64,000 bases of DNA from Clostridiales bacterium (GCA_022775085.1 JALFJQ010000007.1:18249-82248), one strand, 5' to 3'. Positions 50,312 through 60,539 are shown, numbered from the stretch's first letter. The notes: generated by a model from the sequence alone, not told the origin. A program made the numbers and translations.

Positions 50312-50384
50312 TAGCGGCAATCTGATTCGAACAGATGACATACCGGGTATGAACCGGCTACTCTACCAACTGAGTTATGCCGCC
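50312..50384 (-). tRNA. tRNA-Met (CAT; elongator Met or Ile2 not resolved)
   Basis: GGCGGCATAACTCAGTTGGTAGAGTAGCCGGTTCATACCCGGTATGTCATCTGTTCGAATCAGATTGCCGCTA, CCA encoded. Confidence 0.93.
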
Positions 50385-50514
50385 ATGTGGTCAAAGGATT
50401 TCGGGCACCGCCGAAATCAGCTTCATCAGTATATCTCAGGATGCGCTCTTTGTCAAGAATTATTTTTGTTTTTTCGAAGATTTTTTGGGAATACTTTCCG
50501 AGAGGTGGTCATCC

Positions 50515-50910
50515 ATGAAATTCGGAAAGTACGCGAGCCTGTTCTGCCTGGGGGGCGGGGCCTACGTGGGGCTGGAACTATTGTATCGGGGCCGCAGTCA
50601 TATCAGTATGTTCGGCGCGGGGGGACTGTGCTTTTTGCTGCTGGGCGCTCTGCGCAGGCGGAACCTTCCTGTGCCCGCGAAGATCGGCGCGGGGGCGGGG
50701 ACCATAACGGCGGTGGAGCTGGCCACGGGGCTGCTGGTGAACCGGGATTTCGCCGTCTGGGACTACCGGGCGCAGCCGGGGAATTTCCTGGGGCAGATCT
50801 GTCCTATGTTCGCGGCCCTGTGGCTTCCCCTCAGCGCGGCGGGTATGGCGCTCTACGGCTGGGCGGAGACGAGGCTGGACAGACTGGGAAAGTGCCTTCG
50901 CAGGGCTTAG
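50515..50910 (+). CDS. small integral membrane protein (putative ABC transporter permease family)
   Basis: 4 predicted TM helices, RBS GAGAGG. Confidence 0.65.
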   Translation: MKFGKYASLFCLGGGAYVGLELLYRGRSHISMFGAGGLCFLLLGALRRRNLPVPAKIGAGAGTITAVELATGLLVNRDFAVWDYRAQPGNFLGQICPMFAALWLPLSAAGMALYGWAETRLDRLGKCLRRA

Positions 50911-50933
50911 GTCATGACCTAAGCCCTGCGAAG
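50896..50933. repeat. 38-bp perfect palindrome over the stop codon of 50515..50910
   Basis: CTTCGCAGGGCTTAGGTCA|TGACCTAAGCCCTGCGAAG. Confidence 0.95.
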
Positions 50934-51150
50934 ATGATGAAAAGAAATCGATAAAATTGTAACGAATATCAAAGGAAATTGGTTGAAACAATGTAAAAAT
51001 TTGCTATCACCCTGTAAAAATTGTGTAAAAACTATAAAAATGACACAGTTTCCTATGGTTTGCTTCATTGACGGTGCCGCCATTTTCTGCTATCATAGAG
51101 TCGTAGCAAAAGGAATAGGATAAGGAACATTCCCGGAAGGAGGTATTTCT

Positions 51151-51603
51151 ATGAATTTAGCTGCGATTGTATGGCTTGTGCTGATGGTGGTGTTTCTGGC
51201 AATGGAGGCATCCACAGTCAGCATGGTGTCCCTGTGGTTCGCGGCGGGTTCACTGATCGCGCTGCTGACCGCTCTGGCAGGAGGGCCTGCGTGGCTGCAA
51301 ACGGTGTTGTTTCTCGCGGTGTCCGCGGGATTGCTGCTGGCTTTGCGCCCGTTGGCAAAAAAATACTTGGCCCCCAAGGTCACGGCCACCAATGTGGACA
51401 GCATCGTCGGCTCTACGGGTCTGGTCACCGCCGCCATCGACAACGTATCCGCTTCAGGACAGGTAAAGCTGGGGGCCATGGAGTGGACGGCCCGGAGCAC
51501 CTCCGGTCAGCCCATCCCGGTGGGGACGCTGGTGAAGGTGGATAAGATCGAGGGTGTCAAGGCCTTTGTTTCCCCGGCGGAGGTTCCCGCAAACGTAACA
51601 TAA
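51151..51603 (+). CDS. NfeD family protein
   Basis: TM-rich N-terminus plus OB-like C-terminus (VGSTGLVTAAIDNVSASGQVKLGAMEWTARS). Confidence 0.9.
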   Translation: MNLAAIVWLVLMVVFLAMEASTVSMVSLWFAAGSLIALLTALAGGPAWLQTVLFLAVSAGLLLALRPLAKKYLAPKVTATNVDSIVGSTGLVTAAIDNVSASGQVKLGAMEWTARSTSGQPIPVGTLVKVDKIEGVKAFVSPAEVPANVT

Positions 51604-51635
51604 CCATTGGAAAAGAAGAACAGGAGGTACATGCT

Positions 51636-52550
51636 ATGCTTTTCGTTTTCATCATTATCCTTATCGCGCTGATCATTGTGGTCACCAATATCGCTGTTGT
51701 GCAGCAGTCCCGGGCTTATGTCATTGAGCGGCTGGGCGCATTCCAGACCGTGTGGGGCGTGGGCCTGCACTTTAAGGTGCCCTTCATCGACCGCATTGCC
51801 CGCCGTGTCTCCCTCAAGGAGCAGGTGCTGGACTATCCCCCCCAGCCCGTCATTACCAAGGATAACGTCACCATGCAGATTGACACCGTGGTGTACTTCC
51901 AGATTACCGACCCCAAGCTGTACGCCTATGGTGTGGAGCAGCCCATGGCGGCTATGGAGACCCTGACCGCCACCACCCTGCGTAACATCATCGGTGATCT
52001 GGAGCTGGACCAGACATTGACCTCCCGCGACGTGGTCAACACCAAAATGCGTGCCATTCTGGACGAAGCCACCGACCCCTGGGGCATCAAGGTCAACCGG
52101 GTGGAGCTGAAGAACATTCTGCCGCCCCAGGACATCCAGAACTCCATGGAGAAGCAGATGAAGGCCGAGCGTGACCGCCGTCAGGCGATTTTGCAGGCCG
52201 AGGGCCAGAAGAAGTCCGCCATTCTGATTGCCGAGGGCGAGAAGGAGTCCGCCATCCTCCGGGCCAGCGCCGAGAAGGAAGCCGCCATTCTGAAAGCGGA
52301 AGCCGAAAAGCAGGCCGCCATTCTCCGAGCCGACGGCGAGGCTCAGGCGATTCTGGCGGTGCAGAAGGCCATGGCCGATTCTCTGGAACTGCTGAACGAG
52401 AAGGCTCCCAACGATTCCGTCCTCAAGCTGAAGGCCATCGAGGCCATGCAAAGAATCGCCGACGGCAAGGCCACCAAGATCATCATTCCCAGCGAGATGC
52501 AGGGTCTGGTGGGCATGGCCAGCGGGATTGTGGAATCTGTGAAAGAATAA
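51636..52550 (+). CDS. SPFH/band 7 (stomatin-like) protein
   Basis: QQSRAYVIERLGAFQTVWGVGLHFKVPFIDRI...RDVVNTKMRAILDEATDPWGIKVNRVELKNI. Confidence 0.95.
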   Translation: MLFVFIIILIALIIVVTNIAVVQQSRAYVIERLGAFQTVWGVGLHFKVPFIDRIARRVSLKEQVLDYPPQPVITKDNVTMQIDTVVYFQITDPKLYAYGVEQPMAAMETLTATTLRNIIGDLELDQTLTSRDVVNTKMRAILDEATDPWGIKVNRVELKNILPPQDIQNSMEKQMKAERDRRQAILQAEGQKKSAILIAEGEKESAILRASAEKEAAILKAEAEKQAAILRADGEAQAILAVQKAMADSLELLNEKAPNDSVLKLKAIEAMQRIADGKATKIIIPSEMQGLVGMASGIVESVKE

Positions 52551-52562
52551 GAAGAAGGATCA

Positions 52563-52594
52563 GCCCCCCGGCTCAATGCGAGCCGGGGGCTTTT
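52563..52594 (+). terminator. terminator after the SPFH gene
   Basis: GCCCCCCGGCTCaatgcGAGCCGGGGGCTTTT. Confidence 0.8.
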
Positions 52595-52747
52595 GTACGT
52601 TTCGTCCACCTTGTATCGATAAAAAAGGATTGAAGCGCAATCTTTTGTAAGTTATGAATAAAAATGTGGACAAATTGAGAAAAGTGCGCTATGATATATA
52701 GGAATACTTGCGGCTCGTTCCGCGAAATTTGAAAGAGGTGAAGAAAC

Positions 52748-54064
52748 ATGGCGTTTTCTTTTTTCGGCGGGGTGCATCCCAAAGAAAACAAATGGTACGC
52801 CTGCGACAAGGAAACCCAGGTATTTCCGGAACCGGACATCGTTGTCATTCCCATGGCGCAGCATATCGGCGCGCCCTGCAAGCCCCTGGTTGCCAAGGGC
52901 GATTTGGTGACCAAGGGTCAGAAGATCGGCGACAATCAGGGCTTGTGCGTCCCGGTGCACGCTTCCGTTTCCGGCAAGGTCAAGGCTGTGGAGGTGCGGC
53001 CCCACACCAACGGCAGCACCGTGCTGAGCGTTGTGATTGAAAATGACCATCTGGATACCCTGTGCGAGACGGTAAAGCCCCGCACCCAGGAGGAAGTGGA
53101 TGCCCTGACCCCGGAGCAGCTGGTGGATATTATCCACGAGGCCGGCATTGTCGGTATGGGCGGCGCTACCTTCCCCACCCACGTCAAGCTCTCCGGCGGC
53201 ATCGGCAAGGTGGACACCGCCATCATCAACGCCGGTGAGTGCGAACCCTACATAACCTCCGACGACCGGCTGTGCCGGGAGCATCCGGAGCAGGTGGTCA
53301 AGGGCCTGCAGATCATCATGAAGATCTTCGGCCTGAAGGAAGGTCATATCGGCATCGAGGACAACAAGCCCGAGGCCATCGCCGCTCTGAAAGCTGCTGC
53401 TGGCGACGGCATCATTGTAGACGTACTGCCTGCCAAATACCCCCAGGGCGCTGAAAAGCAGCTGATCTACGCCGTCACCGGCAGGGAAGTGCCCTCCGGC
53501 GGTCTGCCTGCCGCTGTGGGCTGCGCAGTGTTCAACGCCGCTACCACCCGGGCCATCTGCGAGGCGGTCTACGACGGTATGCCCCTGATCCAGCGCATCG
53601 TTACCGTTTCCGGCGACATCCTGATGGAGCCGAAGAACCTGCTGGTGCCCATCGGCACCGCCTTCAACGACCTGATCGAGGCCTGCGGCAGAAACGAGAA
53701 TCCCTACAAGGTTCTCTCCGGCGGCCCCATGATGGGCGTTGCCCAGTACGACCTGAGCGTTCCCACCATCAAGGGCGTCAACGCCGTCACGGTGCTGGGC
53801 AGGAACAACCACCACTTTGTGGAGGATCCCCACTGCCTGCGCTGCGGCAAGTGCATTGATGCCTGTCCCATGAAGCTGATGCCTGTGCTCATGTACAAGG
53901 CCTGGCAGAATGGTGACGTGGAGGAAATGAAGAAAAACAACATTATGGACTGCATCGAGTGCGGCTCCTGCGCCTACACCTGTCCCGCCAGCGTGCCGCT
54001 GGTGCTGGGCTTCCGGGTAGCCAAGCAGGTCATCCGCAACGCGTCCGCGCCGGTGAAGAAATAA
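52748..54064 (+). CDS. rnfC: Rnf complex subunit C
   Basis: FFGGVHPKENK; two 4Fe-4S motifs CLRCGKCIDACP and CIECGSCAYTCP. Confidence 0.94.
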   Translation: MAFSFFGGVHPKENKWYACDKETQVFPEPDIVVIPMAQHIGAPCKPLVAKGDLVTKGQKIGDNQGLCVPVHASVSGKVKAVEVRPHTNGSTVLSVVIENDHLDTLCETVKPRTQEEVDALTPEQLVDIIHEAGIVGMGGATFPTHVKLSGGIGKVDTAIINAGECEPYITSDDRLCREHPEQVVKGLQIIMKIFGLKEGHIGIEDNKPEAIAALKAAAGDGIIVDVLPAKYPQGAEKQLIYAVTGREVPSGGLPAAVGCAVFNAATTRAICEAVYDGMPLIQRIVTVSGDILMEPKNLLVPIGTAFNDLIEACGRNENPYKVLSGGPMMGVAQYDLSVPTIKGVNAVTVLGRNNHHFVEDPHCLRCGKCIDACPMKLMPVLMYKAWQNGDVEEMKKNNIMDCIECGSCAYTCPASVPLVLGFRVAKQVIRNASAPVKK

Positions 54065-54080
54065 GGAGGTGGAAATCTAA

Positions 54081-55076
54081 ATGGCACAGATGAAATACTT
54101 TTATGAGCTGACGATTTCCAGCTCCCCCCATGCCCACAGCCCCGTGACCACCCGCACCATCATGCGGGACGTGCTCATCGCCCTGGTGCCCGCGCTGCTT
54201 GGCTCCATCTACTTCTTCGGCTTCCGCAGCTTAATGGTCACGCTGGTCAGCGCCGCGGCCTGTGTGTTCTTCGAGTGGCTGTACTGCCAGATCCTGAAAA
54301 AACCCTGCAAGACCTATGATCTGTCCGCCTGCGTCACCGGCGTGCTGCTGGCTTTTGTGTGCCCCGTGACCATTCCCTACTGGACCATCATTCTGGGCGA
54401 TGCCTTCGCCATCCTGTTGGTCAAGATGCTCTTTGGCGGCCTGGGCAAGAACATTGTGAACCCCGCCCTGGCTGGACGTGCCTTCATGTTCAGCTGGCCC
54501 GTGCTCATGAGCAGCTGGGTCAAGGTGGGCTTTGAGAACGCCGCCGGCATCGTCTCCACCGCCGATGCCGTCACCGCCGCGACCCCCCTTGCCAGCCTGC
54601 ATCAGGGCGTGATGTGCTCCGAGTCCGTCAGCGCTCTGTTCCTGGGCAACGTGGGCGGCTGCATTGGCGAGACCTCCGCGCTGCTGCTGCTCATTGGCTT
54701 CGCATATCTGCTGATCCGGAAGGTCATTTCCGCCCGGATCCCCGTGACCTACATCCTCACCGTGGCCATCATCACCTTCCTGTTCCCCCGGGGCAATGAC
54801 CGCATTGCCTGGATGGCGGCGCAGGTCTTTGGCGGCGGTCTGATGCTGGGCGCCATCTTTATGGCCACCGACTACGTGACCTCCCCCGTGACCAAACTGG
54901 GCCAGATCGTTTACGGTATCGGCTGCGGCGTTCTGACCGTGATGATCCGCTACTTCGGCGGTTATAATGAGGGCGTTTCCTATGCCATCCTGTGCATGAA
55001 CGTCTGCACGGTGCTGCTTGACAAGATCGGCCATCCCGTGAAGTTCGGCGCGCCCAAAAAGGAGGCGGCGAAATAA
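54081..55076 (+). CDS. rnfD: Rnf complex subunit D
   Basis: SSPHAHSPVTTRTIMRDVLIALVPA; multi-TM; operon order. Confidence 0.93.
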   Translation: MAQMKYFYELTISSSPHAHSPVTTRTIMRDVLIALVPALLGSIYFFGFRSLMVTLVSAAACVFFEWLYCQILKKPCKTYDLSACVTGVLLAFVCPVTIPYWTIILGDAFAILLVKMLFGGLGKNIVNPALAGRAFMFSWPVLMSSWVKVGFENAAGIVSTADAVTAATPLASLHQGVMCSESVSALFLGNVGGCIGETSALLLLIGFAYLLIRKVISARIPVTYILTVAIITFLFPRGNDRIAWMAAQVFGGGLMLGAIFMATDYVTSPVTKLGQIVYGIGCGVLTVMIRYFGGYNEGVSYAILCMNVCTVLLDKIGHPVKFGAPKKEAAK

Positions 55077-55624
55077 TGAAGACTGAAAGTAGTGCTGCGT
55101 ACATCGCCCGTCTGGCCATCACTCTGCTGCTGATCACCGCCGTTGTGGCGGCGGGTCTGGCCTGTGTGAATGCCGTAACCTCTCCGGAGATCGAGGCGCT
55201 GAACGCCCAGAAGACCCAGAACGCCGTGGAAGCGGTGCTCCCCGGCGGCGGTGAGGAAATTGCTTTCACCGACGACAGCGGCATCGTATCCACCATTTAC
55301 AAGGGCCAGTCCGGCTACGCCGTCGAGGTGACTCCCGCCGGCTTTAACGGCACCGTCACCATGATGGTAGGCGTGGACAATGCCGGTCAGGTGCTGGGCA
55401 TCTCCATCGTCAGTCACACTGAGACTGCGGGCCTCGGTGCGGAGGCCGCTGCGGATAACGCCGCCGGTAACGCCTTCCGGGGCCAGTTCGCCGGTATGAG
55501 CGGCAGTGTCTCCGTTTCCAAGGACGGCGGCCAGGTGGACGCCCTGACCGGCGCCACCATCACCTCCCGGGCTGTCTGCACCGGCGTCAACGCCGCGCTG
55601 AACGCCGTGGCGAAGCTGGGTTAA
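55076..55624 (+). CDS. rnfG: Rnf complex subunit G (FMN-binding)
   Basis: SHTETAGLGAEA and DALTGATITSRAV flavinylation motif. Confidence 0.94.
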   Translation: MKTESSAAYIARLAITLLLITAVVAAGLACVNAVTSPEIEALNAQKTQNAVEAVLPGGGEEIAFTDDSGIVSTIYKGQSGYAVEVTPAGFNGTVTMMVGVDNAGQVLGISIVSHTETAGLGAEAAADNAAGNAFRGQFAGMSGSVSVSKDGGQVDALTGATITSRAVCTGVNAALNAVAKLG

Positions 55625-55637
55625 GGAGGGTATTTGA

Positions 55638-56282
55638 ATGGATTTCAAAAAGCAATTCCAAGAGGGCCTGCTGTACAAGAACCCGGTGCTGGTTCAGCTG
55701 CTGGGTATGTGCTCTACGCTGGCCATCACCACCAGCCTGTTCAACGGCATTGGCATGGGCCTGGCGGTCACCGCAATTCTGATCTGCTCCAATGTGCTGA
55801 TTTCCGCTCTGCGGAACTTTATCCCTTCACAGATCCGTATCGCGGCTTACATCACCATCATTGCGGGCTTCGTGACCATCGTTGACCTGGCGCTGCAGGC
55901 CTTCATCCCCGCACTGAGCGCCTCTCTGGGTGTGTTCATCCCCCTGATCGTGGTCAACTGTATCGTTCTGGGCCGGGCGGAAGCCTTTGCTTCCAAAAAT
56001 ACCGTGGCGGCCTCCGCTGTGGACGGCCTGTGCCAAGGCATCGGCTACACCCTGGCGCTGATCGTGGTCTGCGTCATCCGGGAGCTGCTGGGCAAGGGCA
56101 CCTTCGGCGGCGGCATCCTGAACGGCGGCGAGGGCATCCGGCTGATTCCTGCCCAGTTCCCTGCCATGCAGATGGTCATGCCTGTGGGCGGCTTCCTGGT
56201 GCTGGGCTTTGTCATTGCCGGCTCCCAGAAGCTCATGAAGCATCTGGAAATGAAGAATAAGAAGAAGGAGGCGGCGAAGTAA
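55638..56282 (+). CDS. rnfE: Rnf complex subunit E
   Basis: KNPVLVQLLGMCSTLAITTSLFNGIGMGLA; operon order. Confidence 0.94.
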   Translation: MDFKKQFQEGLLYKNPVLVQLLGMCSTLAITTSLFNGIGMGLAVTAILICSNVLISALRNFIPSQIRIAAYITIIAGFVTIVDLALQAFIPALSASLGVFIPLIVVNCIVLGRAEAFASKNTVAASAVDGLCQGIGYTLALIVVCVIRELLGKGTFGGGILNGGEGIRLIPAQFPAMQMVMPVGGFLVLGFVIAGSQKLMKHLEMKNKKKEAAK

Positions 56283-56860
56283 TGGAAGCGATCGTTGGTA
56301 TTATCCTCAGCGCCCTGCTGAGCCAGAACTTCATTCTTGTGAAATTCTACGGCATCTGCCCCTTCATGGGCGTTTCCAAGAAGATCGACACTGCCGTGGG
56401 CATGGGCATGGCCGTTACCTTCGTCATGGCGCTGGCATCCGCTGCCTGCTACCTCATTAACCTGCTGCTGGTTGCGCTGGGTCTGGAGTACATGCAGACC
56501 GTGGCCTTCATTCTGGTCATTGCCGCTTTGGTACAGGTTGTGGAAATGTTCCTCAAAAAGTTCGTTCCCGCCCTGTATAAGGCATTGGGCGTGTTCCTGC
56601 CCCTGATTACCACCAACTGCGCCGTGCTGGGCGTGGTGCTGGTAAATGTGCAGGAGGGCTACAACTTCCTGCTGAGCGTGGTCAACGGCGCTGCCGGCGG
56701 CCTGGGCTTTACGCTGGCCATCGTTCTGTTCGCTTCCGTCCGGGAACGGGTGGACAAGACCGACTGCCCGGAGTGCTTCAAGGGTTTCCCCATCGCGCTG
56801 ATCGCCGCCGGTCTGCTGGCGCTGGCGTTCATGGGCTTCTCCGGCCTGAAGATTTTCTAA
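56282..56860 (+). CDS. rnfA: Rnf complex subunit A
   Basis: LSQNFILVKFYGICPFMGVSKKIDTAVGMGMAV. Confidence 0.94.
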   Translation: MEAIVGIILSALLSQNFILVKFYGICPFMGVSKKIDTAVGMGMAVTFVMALASAACYLINLLLVALGLEYMQTVAFILVIAALVQVVEMFLKKFVPALYKALGVFLPLITTNCAVLGVVLVNVQEGYNFLLSVVNGAAGGLGFTLAIVLFASVRERVDKTDCPECFKGFPIALIAAGLLALAFMGFSGLKIF

Positions 56861-56873
56861 GGAGGCGCGGCGT

Positions 56874-57737
56874 ATGGATATTTTGATTGCGATTGCGATT
56901 CTGGGCGGTCTGGGCCTGGTCTTCGGACTGGTGCTGGCGGCTGCCTCCAAGGTGTTTTACGTTGAGACAGACCCTCGTCTGGATCAGCTGAACGAGTGCC
57001 TGCCCGGCGCCAACTGCGGTGGCTGCGGCTTTGCCGGCTGCGGCGCTTACGCTGAAGCGGTACTGAAGGGCGAGGCTCCCGTGGGTAAGTGCGCTTCCGG
57101 CGGCAACGAGGCTGCCAAAGCCATGGCCGCCATCATGGGCGTTCAGGCTGAGGAAGTGACCAGGAAGGTGGCCATGGTTCGCTGCTCCGGCGCCCGTACC
57201 TTTGACGCCGAGGGCAACCTCACCAAGGGCGCCAAGATGAAGGCCCACTACGAGGGCTTCCACGATTGTCTGGCGGCCTCCAAGGTGGGCGGCAGCGGCC
57301 CCCTGTCCTGTAAGTATGGATGCTTGGGCTACGGCTCCTGCACCCGGGTCTGCAAATACGGTGCCATCTCCGTGAAGAACGGCGTGGCCGTGGTGGATGA
57401 AGATCTGTGCGTCGGCTGTATGGCCTGTGCCCAGGTGTGCCCCAGAAAGGTCATCACCGCTGTGGAGCCTGACCGGAATGTGGTCATCGGCTGTAACTCC
57501 CTGGCAAAGGGCGCTGTCACAAACCGTGCCTGCACCATCGGCTGCATCGGCTGCGGCAAGTGCATGAAAACCTGCCCCAGCGGTGCCATCACCATCACCA
57601 ACAATCTGGCACAGATCGATTACTCCAAGTGCACCAACTGCGGTCAGTGTGCTACAGTCTGCCCGAAGGGCCTGATTAAGGATTCCAACGTGGAAAAACT
57701 TGGTGACCCCAAGCCGGTTATCACGGCTGCTGAATGA
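56874..57737 (+). CDS. rnfB: Rnf complex subunit B
   Basis: CLPGANCGGCGFAGCGAYAEA plus several 4Fe-4S motifs. Confidence 0.95.
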   Translation: MDILIAIAILGGLGLVFGLVLAAASKVFYVETDPRLDQLNECLPGANCGGCGFAGCGAYAEAVLKGEAPVGKCASGGNEAAKAMAAIMGVQAEEVTRKVAMVRCSGARTFDAEGNLTKGAKMKAHYEGFHDCLAASKVGGSGPLSCKYGCLGYGSCTRVCKYGAISVKNGVAVVDEDLCVGCMACAQVCPRKVITAVEPDRNVVIGCNSLAKGAVTNRACTIGCIGCGKCMKTCPSGAITITNNLAQIDYSKCTNCGQCATVCPKGLIKDSNVEKLGDPKPVITAAE

Positions 57738-57744
57738 TACGCTG

Positions 57745-57770
57745 TCCCCTTCCCGTTTGGGAAGGGGACA
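57745..57770 (+). terminator. hairpin after rnfB
   Basis: GTCCCCTTCCCgtttGGGAAGGGGAC. Confidence 0.6.
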
Positions 57771-58021
57771 TTCCTGTTTGTGACACCGCTTTTGTCAGGC
57801 TGCCGTTGAAGGCTTTGCCGGTTATCTGTGCTGCTCCCTGCCGCAAGGCAGGGAGCTTTTTTATGAAAATCGGTGCAGATCCCGCAGTCTGGCACAATAT
57901 CCTGTGGTGCGCCAAAAAGAAGCCGCAATTTTCCTGAAAAACTTCTGCCCTTTTTCGTTGTCCCCGGCGGGAAGCTGTGCTATAATGTCGTCAGGAAGAG
58001 AATTTGGCGAGGAAATGCACA

Positions 58022-58903
58022 ATGATGACGGAAGAAGTAAAAATAACACAAAAGGATCTGCGCCTGCTTTTGTCCGCGGCAAGTCCGGACGCGGCGCTGT
58101 TATATCTGTATCTGAAGGGCGGAAACGAGCTGAGCACTGCCGCCGGAGACCTGCATATGAATGAATCCCGGCTGGACTGTGGGGAGGCGACCCTGCGGCA
58201 GCTGGGCCTGCTGATGGACGACCGGGTCAGCCGCATTGCTCCAGGCGAGCGTCCCGGCTATTCCGAGAAGGACGTGCTGGAAGCCATGGACGGCGACCCG
58301 GGTTTCCGGGGCCTTTACGGGGAGGTCCAGCGCCTGCTGGGCCGAAGTCTGAACACCGAGGAATTGAAGATCCTGCTGGGATTTGTGCGGTATCTTGGCA
58401 TGACCCCAGAGCTGATCTCTGTACTGATATGCTATTGCAAGGAGCGTGCCCGGCGCAAGGGAAGCCTGCGCAACCCCAGCCTGCGTACCATTGAGAAGGA
58501 AGCCTACGCCTGGGCAGAAAAAGGCATCGACTCCGTGGAGGATGCCGCCGCATTTATTCAGGCCCAGAACGTCCGCAATTCCCGGCTGTCGAGACTCATG
58601 AATCTGCTCCAGATCCGGGGCAGAAATCTTACCGCCGCCGAGGAAAAGTATGCCCAGAGCTGGCTGGATATGGATCTGTCCGAGGAACTGATTTCCATGG
58701 CCTATGAGCGCACCTGCCTGAATACTGGGGGGCTCAACTGGGCGTACATGAATAAGATTCTGCAGCGCTGGCGCACGCAGGGCTTCCGCACGGCTGAGGA
58801 CGTTCGCACCGGCGACAGAAAATCGGCAGTGCCCAAGGGTGCCTCCGGCGAGCTGGGCGAAGCGGATTTGCAGATTATACAGAGAATCTTGCAGGAGGAA
58901 TAA
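58022..58903 (+). CDS. DnaD domain-containing replication protein
   Basis: C-terminal DnaD-like domain WLDMDLSEELISMAYERTCLNTGGLNWAYMNKILQRW. Confidence 0.85.
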   Translation: MMTEEVKITQKDLRLLLSAASPDAALLYLYLKGGNELSTAAGDLHMNESRLDCGEATLRQLGLLMDDRVSRIAPGERPGYSEKDVLEAMDGDPGFRGLYGEVQRLLGRSLNTEELKILLGFVRYLGMTPELISVLICYCKERARRKGSLRNPSLRTIEKEAYAWAEKGIDSVEDAAAFIQAQNVRNSRLSRLMNLLQIRGRNLTAAEEKYAQSWLDMDLSEELISMAYERTCLNTGGLNWAYMNKILQRWRTQGFRTAEDVRTGDRKSAVPKGASGELGEADLQIIQRILQEE

Positions 58904-58906
58904 AAC

Positions 58907-59890
58907 GTGTCATACAGTAATGAGGTCGTCCGAAGAGCAAGAGAACGACTGGCACAGGCAAAGGAGGATCGGGAATCCGAAAACCGACAGCATCTGGCGG
59001 AGGCCTATGCCCGGGTGCCCCGAATTCGGGAGATCGATATGCAGCTTCGCCGAACCATGGCTCAGGCGGCCTATGCTGCCTTCGAGCAGGGCAGCGACGG
59101 CCGGGAGCTTTTGGAACAGGCGCGGCAGCAGAATCTGGAATTACAGCAGGAGCGGGCTGCTCTTGCCGTGGAGAATTTTGAGGAGGGGTATCTGGACGAC
59201 AGCCCTATCTGTGACAAATGCGGAGGAAGCGGCTACATCGGCACCAATATGTGCGAGTGTTTGCGGGAGCTTTGCCGGCAGGAGCAGAAAAAAGAAGTGT
59301 CTATTCTCTCCGGCAGCCGGGATACGTTCAACCAGTTCCGACTGGACTACTACCCTGATAGAATCGACCCCAAATTCGGTGCCAGCCCCCGCACGCTTAT
59401 GGAACGAAATCTGAGGGCCTGCCGCACCTATGCTCTGACGTTTACCCCAAGCGCGGGAAATCTGCTGTTTGTGGGCGATACGGGACTTGGCAAGACCTTT
59501 CTTTCCGCCTGCATTGCCCGGGCTGTGACAGACAGAGGGTATAGCGTGACATACGAACCCGCTGGTCGCCTGTTCAGCAAGCTGGAACAGGCCAAGTTTA
59601 CCCCCAGCGAAGAAACGCGCCGGGAAGTTGCCCGTTTTTACGACTGTGACCTGCTGATTTTGGACGATCTGGGTACGGAAATGCCCAGCCAGTTCACTAC
59701 AGCGGCCCTGTATACGCTGCTCAATGACCGGATTCTGGAAGGGAAGCCCATGGTTATCTCCACCAATCTCAATGTTGAGGAGTTAGGCCGTCGGTATTCT
59801 CCGCAAATTGCCTCTCGCTTGATGGGCAGCTTCGATGTCAGAAGATTTGCCGGTGAGGACATCCGAATCATGAAAAACAGAGGATTATGA
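58907..59890 (+). CDS. DnaC/DnaI-like ATP-binding helicase loader
   Basis: CDKCGGSGYIG zinc motif, FVGDTGLGKTFLSACIA Walker A, LLILDDLGTEM. Confidence 0.88.
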   Translation: MSYSNEVVRRARERLAQAKEDRESENRQHLAEAYARVPRIREIDMQLRRTMAQAAYAAFEQGSDGRELLEQARQQNLELQQERAALAVENFEEGYLDDSPICDKCGGSGYIGTNMCECLRELCRQEQKKEVSILSGSRDTFNQFRLDYYPDRIDPKFGASPRTLMERNLRACRTYALTFTPSAGNLLFVGDTGLGKTFLSACIARAVTDRGYSVTYEPAGRLFSKLEQAKFTPSEETRREVARFYDCDLLILDDLGTEMPSQFTTAALYTLLNDRILEGKPMVISTNLNVEELGRRYSPQIASRLMGSFDVRRFAGEDIRIMKNRGL

Positions 59891-59891
59891 T

Positions 59892-60539
59892 ATGAAAACA
59901 GGTATTCTATTTGATTTGGACGGGACTTTGCTGAATACGTTGGAAGATTTGCTGGATGCCACCAACTATGCGCTGGCCCAGTGCGGCTACCCATTGCGGA
60001 CACTGCCGGAGCTGCGGCGGTTCGTGGGCAACGGGGCGGAAAATCAGATCCGGATGTCTCTGCCGGAGGGCGCCTCCCCGGAGGAGGTCCAGCGGGTGCT
60101 GAAAATTTACAAACCCTATTACACCGAACACTGCCAGATCAAAACCCGGCCTTATGACGGAATTATGGAGGCGCTGGATACCCTGAAGGACAAGTATCCC
60201 ATCGCGGTGGTGTCCAACAAGCCTGACGGGGCGGTCAAGACACTGTGCGCGGAGGTGTTTCCCGGCTTTTATGCCCTGGGAGAAACCCCGGACTGCCCCC
60301 GAAAACCCGCCCCGGATATGGTGTTCAAGGCCTGCCGGGCCATTGGCGCGGATACCTGCGTATATGTGGGTGACAGCGAGGTGGACGTGATCACCGCAAA
60401 AAACGCCGGGGTGCCCTGCCTCAGTGTCCTTTGGGGCTTCCGGGACAAAGAAGAAATCGAAAGGGCAGGCGGCGAACATTTCTGCGAAGATCCCCGCCTT
60501 TTGCCCCGGATAATTGAGGAGATCATCCATGGCGAATGA
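59892..60539 (+). CDS. HAD family hydrolase (phosphoglycolate phosphatase-like)
   Basis: FDLDGTLLNTLEDL, VSNKPDGAVKTL, YVGDSEVDVITAKNAGVP. Confidence 0.92.
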   Translation: MKTGILFDLDGTLLNTLEDLLDATNYALAQCGYPLRTLPELRRFVGNGAENQIRMSLPEGASPEEVQRVLKIYKPYYTEHCQIKTRPYDGIMEALDTLKDKYPIAVVSNKPDGAVKTLCAEVFPGFYALGETPDCPRKPAPDMVFKACRAIGADTCVYVGDSEVDVITAKNAGVPCLSVLWGFRDKEEIERAGGEHFCEDPRLLPRIIEEIIHGE

